A stretch of 6,566 nucleotides of DNA, taken from Actinomycetes bacterium. Its GTDB lineage: Bacteria; Actinomycetota; Actinomycetes; Actinomycetales; Cellulomonadaceae. Positions 5,853 through 6,566 of the stretch are shown here, piece after piece (positions within the stretch are counted from its first letter, which is position 1; each line of letters begins with the position of its first letter). The stretch covers positions 1 through 6,566 of the forward strand of contig JAEWQZ010000261.1 in NCBI GenBank assembly GCA_023460255.1, written 5' to 3'. The translations under genes were made by a program, and so were the position numbers. Under the pieces are notes generated by a model that ran no database searches, was not told where the DNA came from, and saw only the letters and a program-made list of their open reading frames with translations.

Positions 5853-6566
5853 TCACTTGGCGTCGGACTCGGCGGGCGTCTCCTCGGCGGCGGCCTCGGC
5901 GGCCGGCTCCTCGGTCACGGGAGCCTCCGGGGCCGCCTCCTCGACGGCAGGAGCCTGCGGTGTCTCGGCAGCGGGGGTCGCCTCGGCAGCGGGCGTCTCC
6001 TCGACGGCGGGCTCCTGCGGGGCAGCCTCCTCGGCGGCGGGCGTCTCAGCAGCAACCTGCTCGGCCGGAGCCGCGGCTGCGGCCGCGTCACCCGCACCGG
6101 CCAGGAGCTCTCGCTCCCACTCGGCGAGAGGCTCGGCCTCGGCCGCCGTGGCGCCTTCTGCGGAGTCCGAGGCCGCCGGCGCGTGCCGCGCGATGAGGCC
6201 GTCGGCGACCGCGTCGGCGACGACGCGCGTCAGCAGCGCGACGGCGCGGATCGCGTCGTCGTTGCCGGGGATCGCGTAGTCGACGAGGTCGGGGTCGCAG
6301 TTGGTGTCGAGGATCGCGACGACGGGGATGCCGAGCTTGCGGGCCTCGTCGACGGCGAGGTGCTCCTTGTTCGTGTCGACGACCCACACCGCAGCGGGGA
6401 CGCGCGCCATGTCACGGATGCCACCGAGCGTCTTCGCGAGCTTGTCCTTCTCGCGGCGCATGATGAGCAGCTCCTTCTTGGTGAAGCCGCTGCCCGCGAC
6501 GTCGTCGAAGTCGATCTCCTCGAGCTCCTTGAGGCGCTGGAGACGCTTGTTGACGGTCTGGAAGTT
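5853..6566 (-). CDS. rpsB: 30S ribosomal protein uS2, C-terminal part (5' end outside the window), with a long Ala/Glu/Pro tail
   Basis: uS2 binds the 30S subunit near the platform and is needed for uS1 docking in many bacteria. The visible 237 residues begin in the middle of the protein (NFQTVNKRLQRLKELE). They contain FTKKELLIMRREKDKL and AVWVVDTNKEHLAVDEARKLGIPVVAILDTNCDPDLVDYAIPGNDDAIRAV (given as family regions; about visible residues 59-108), the second uS2 signature. Roughly 100 N-terminal residues are missing. After the conserved core ends near LIARHAPA there is a further stretch of about 108 residues. A helix-like EPLAEWERELL lies near its start, and the final 78 residues (160-237) are nearly pure Ala, Glu, Pro and Thr, strongly acidic and with no aromatic residue. 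Such tails are known in actinobacterial uS2, but E. coli uS2 (241 residues in all) lacks one. The stop is followed after 34 bases by tsf. Confidence 0.97.
   Translation of the reverse strand, partial: NFQTVNKRLQRLKELEEIDFDDVAGSGFTKKELLIMRREKDKLAKTLGGIRDMARVPAAVWVVDTNKEHLAVDEARKLGIPVVAILDTNCDPDLVDYAIPGNDDAIRAVALLTRVVADAVADGLIARHAPAASDSAEGATAAEAEPLAEWERELLAGAGDAAAAAAPAEQVAAETPAAEEAAPQEPAVEETPAAEATPAAETPQAPAVEEAAPEAPVTEEPAAEAAAEETPAESDAK
5937..6020 (-). repeat. rpsB: Imperfect 60-base repeat in the uS2 tail (PQxPAVEE units)
   Basis: The 24-base segments at 5937-5960 and 5997-6020 match at 21 positions and lie exactly 60 bases apart. In protein they encode PQEPAVEE and PQAPAVEE, 20 residues apart (visible residues 183-190 and 203-210). 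The sequence between and around them is a looser run of Ala-Glu-Glu, Thr-Pro-Ala-Ala and Glu-Glu units. This suggests that the tail grew by in-frame slippage or duplication in GC-rich codons. Confidence 0.7.

Noticed and set aside
4592..6196. Long plus-strand open frame opposite tsf and the rpsB tail
   Set aside because: It spans pyrH, tsf and rpsB sequence on the other strand, has low-complexity Arg/Pro/Ala translation, and has no start signal. It is a GC-driven shadow.
5857..6279. Plus-strand Ser/Ala/Gly-rich open frame opposite the uS2 tail, resembling a secreted low-complexity protein
   Set aside because: It is simply the complement of the repetitive Ala/Glu/Pro codons of rpsB. It has no signal peptide and no ribosome-binding site.
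1..6566. Search for tRNA or rRNA genes, CRISPR arrays, insertion sequences, toxin-antitoxin or defence genes
   Set aside because: None seen. Nearly all the window is taken up by recognisable housekeeping genes, and the composition is uniform with no sign of a transferred island.

Overview
The window is a very GC-rich chromosomal segment from an actinobacterium. The gene order and the protein sequences (EF-Ts, ribosomal protein uS2 with an Ala/Glu/Pro tail, RlmN, a DivIVA-motif protein) fit the Micrococcales, perhaps the Cellulomonas/Promicromonospora group. That placement is inference from protein style, not from a search.

Layout, in transcription order on the minus strand (right to left): rpsB (cut by the right edge of the window), tsf, pyrH, frr, cdsA, rlmN, and a small gene for a protein with duplicated DivIVA-like motifs. 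A single plus-strand gene for a two-helix membrane protein with a bacterial PH domain (bPH_2) runs towards that cluster. At the left edge, back on the minus strand, is the 5' end of dxr. The PH gene and dxr diverge from a short spacer at about 208-309. The PH gene and the DivIVA-like gene converge on a GC-rich inverted repeat at 820-888.

The core is a conserved bacterial growth cluster. uS2 and EF-Ts serve the ribosome and EF-Tu. UMP kinase (PyrH) feeds pyrimidine nucleotide synthesis, including the CTP that CdsA uses. Frr recycles ribosomes after termination. CdsA makes CDP-diacylglycerol for phospholipids. RlmN methylates 23S rRNA and tRNA. Dxr is the first committed step of the MEP isoprenoid pathway. 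The downstream half is tightly packed: frr/cdsA share one base (TGATG), while cdsA/rlmN and rlmN/DivIVA-like each overlap by four bases (ATGA). The upstream half has spacers of 34, 106 and 42 bases. The 106-base tsf-pyrH spacer holds a long perfect hairpin.

Nothing here looks like a defence system, mobile element, CRISPR array, tRNA or rRNA gene. This is mostly a housekeeping region. The points worth a second look are the tsf-pyrH hairpin, the symmetric inverted repeat that includes both convergent stop codons, the DivIVA-motif protein coupled to rlmN, and the 20-residue repeat in the uS2 tail.
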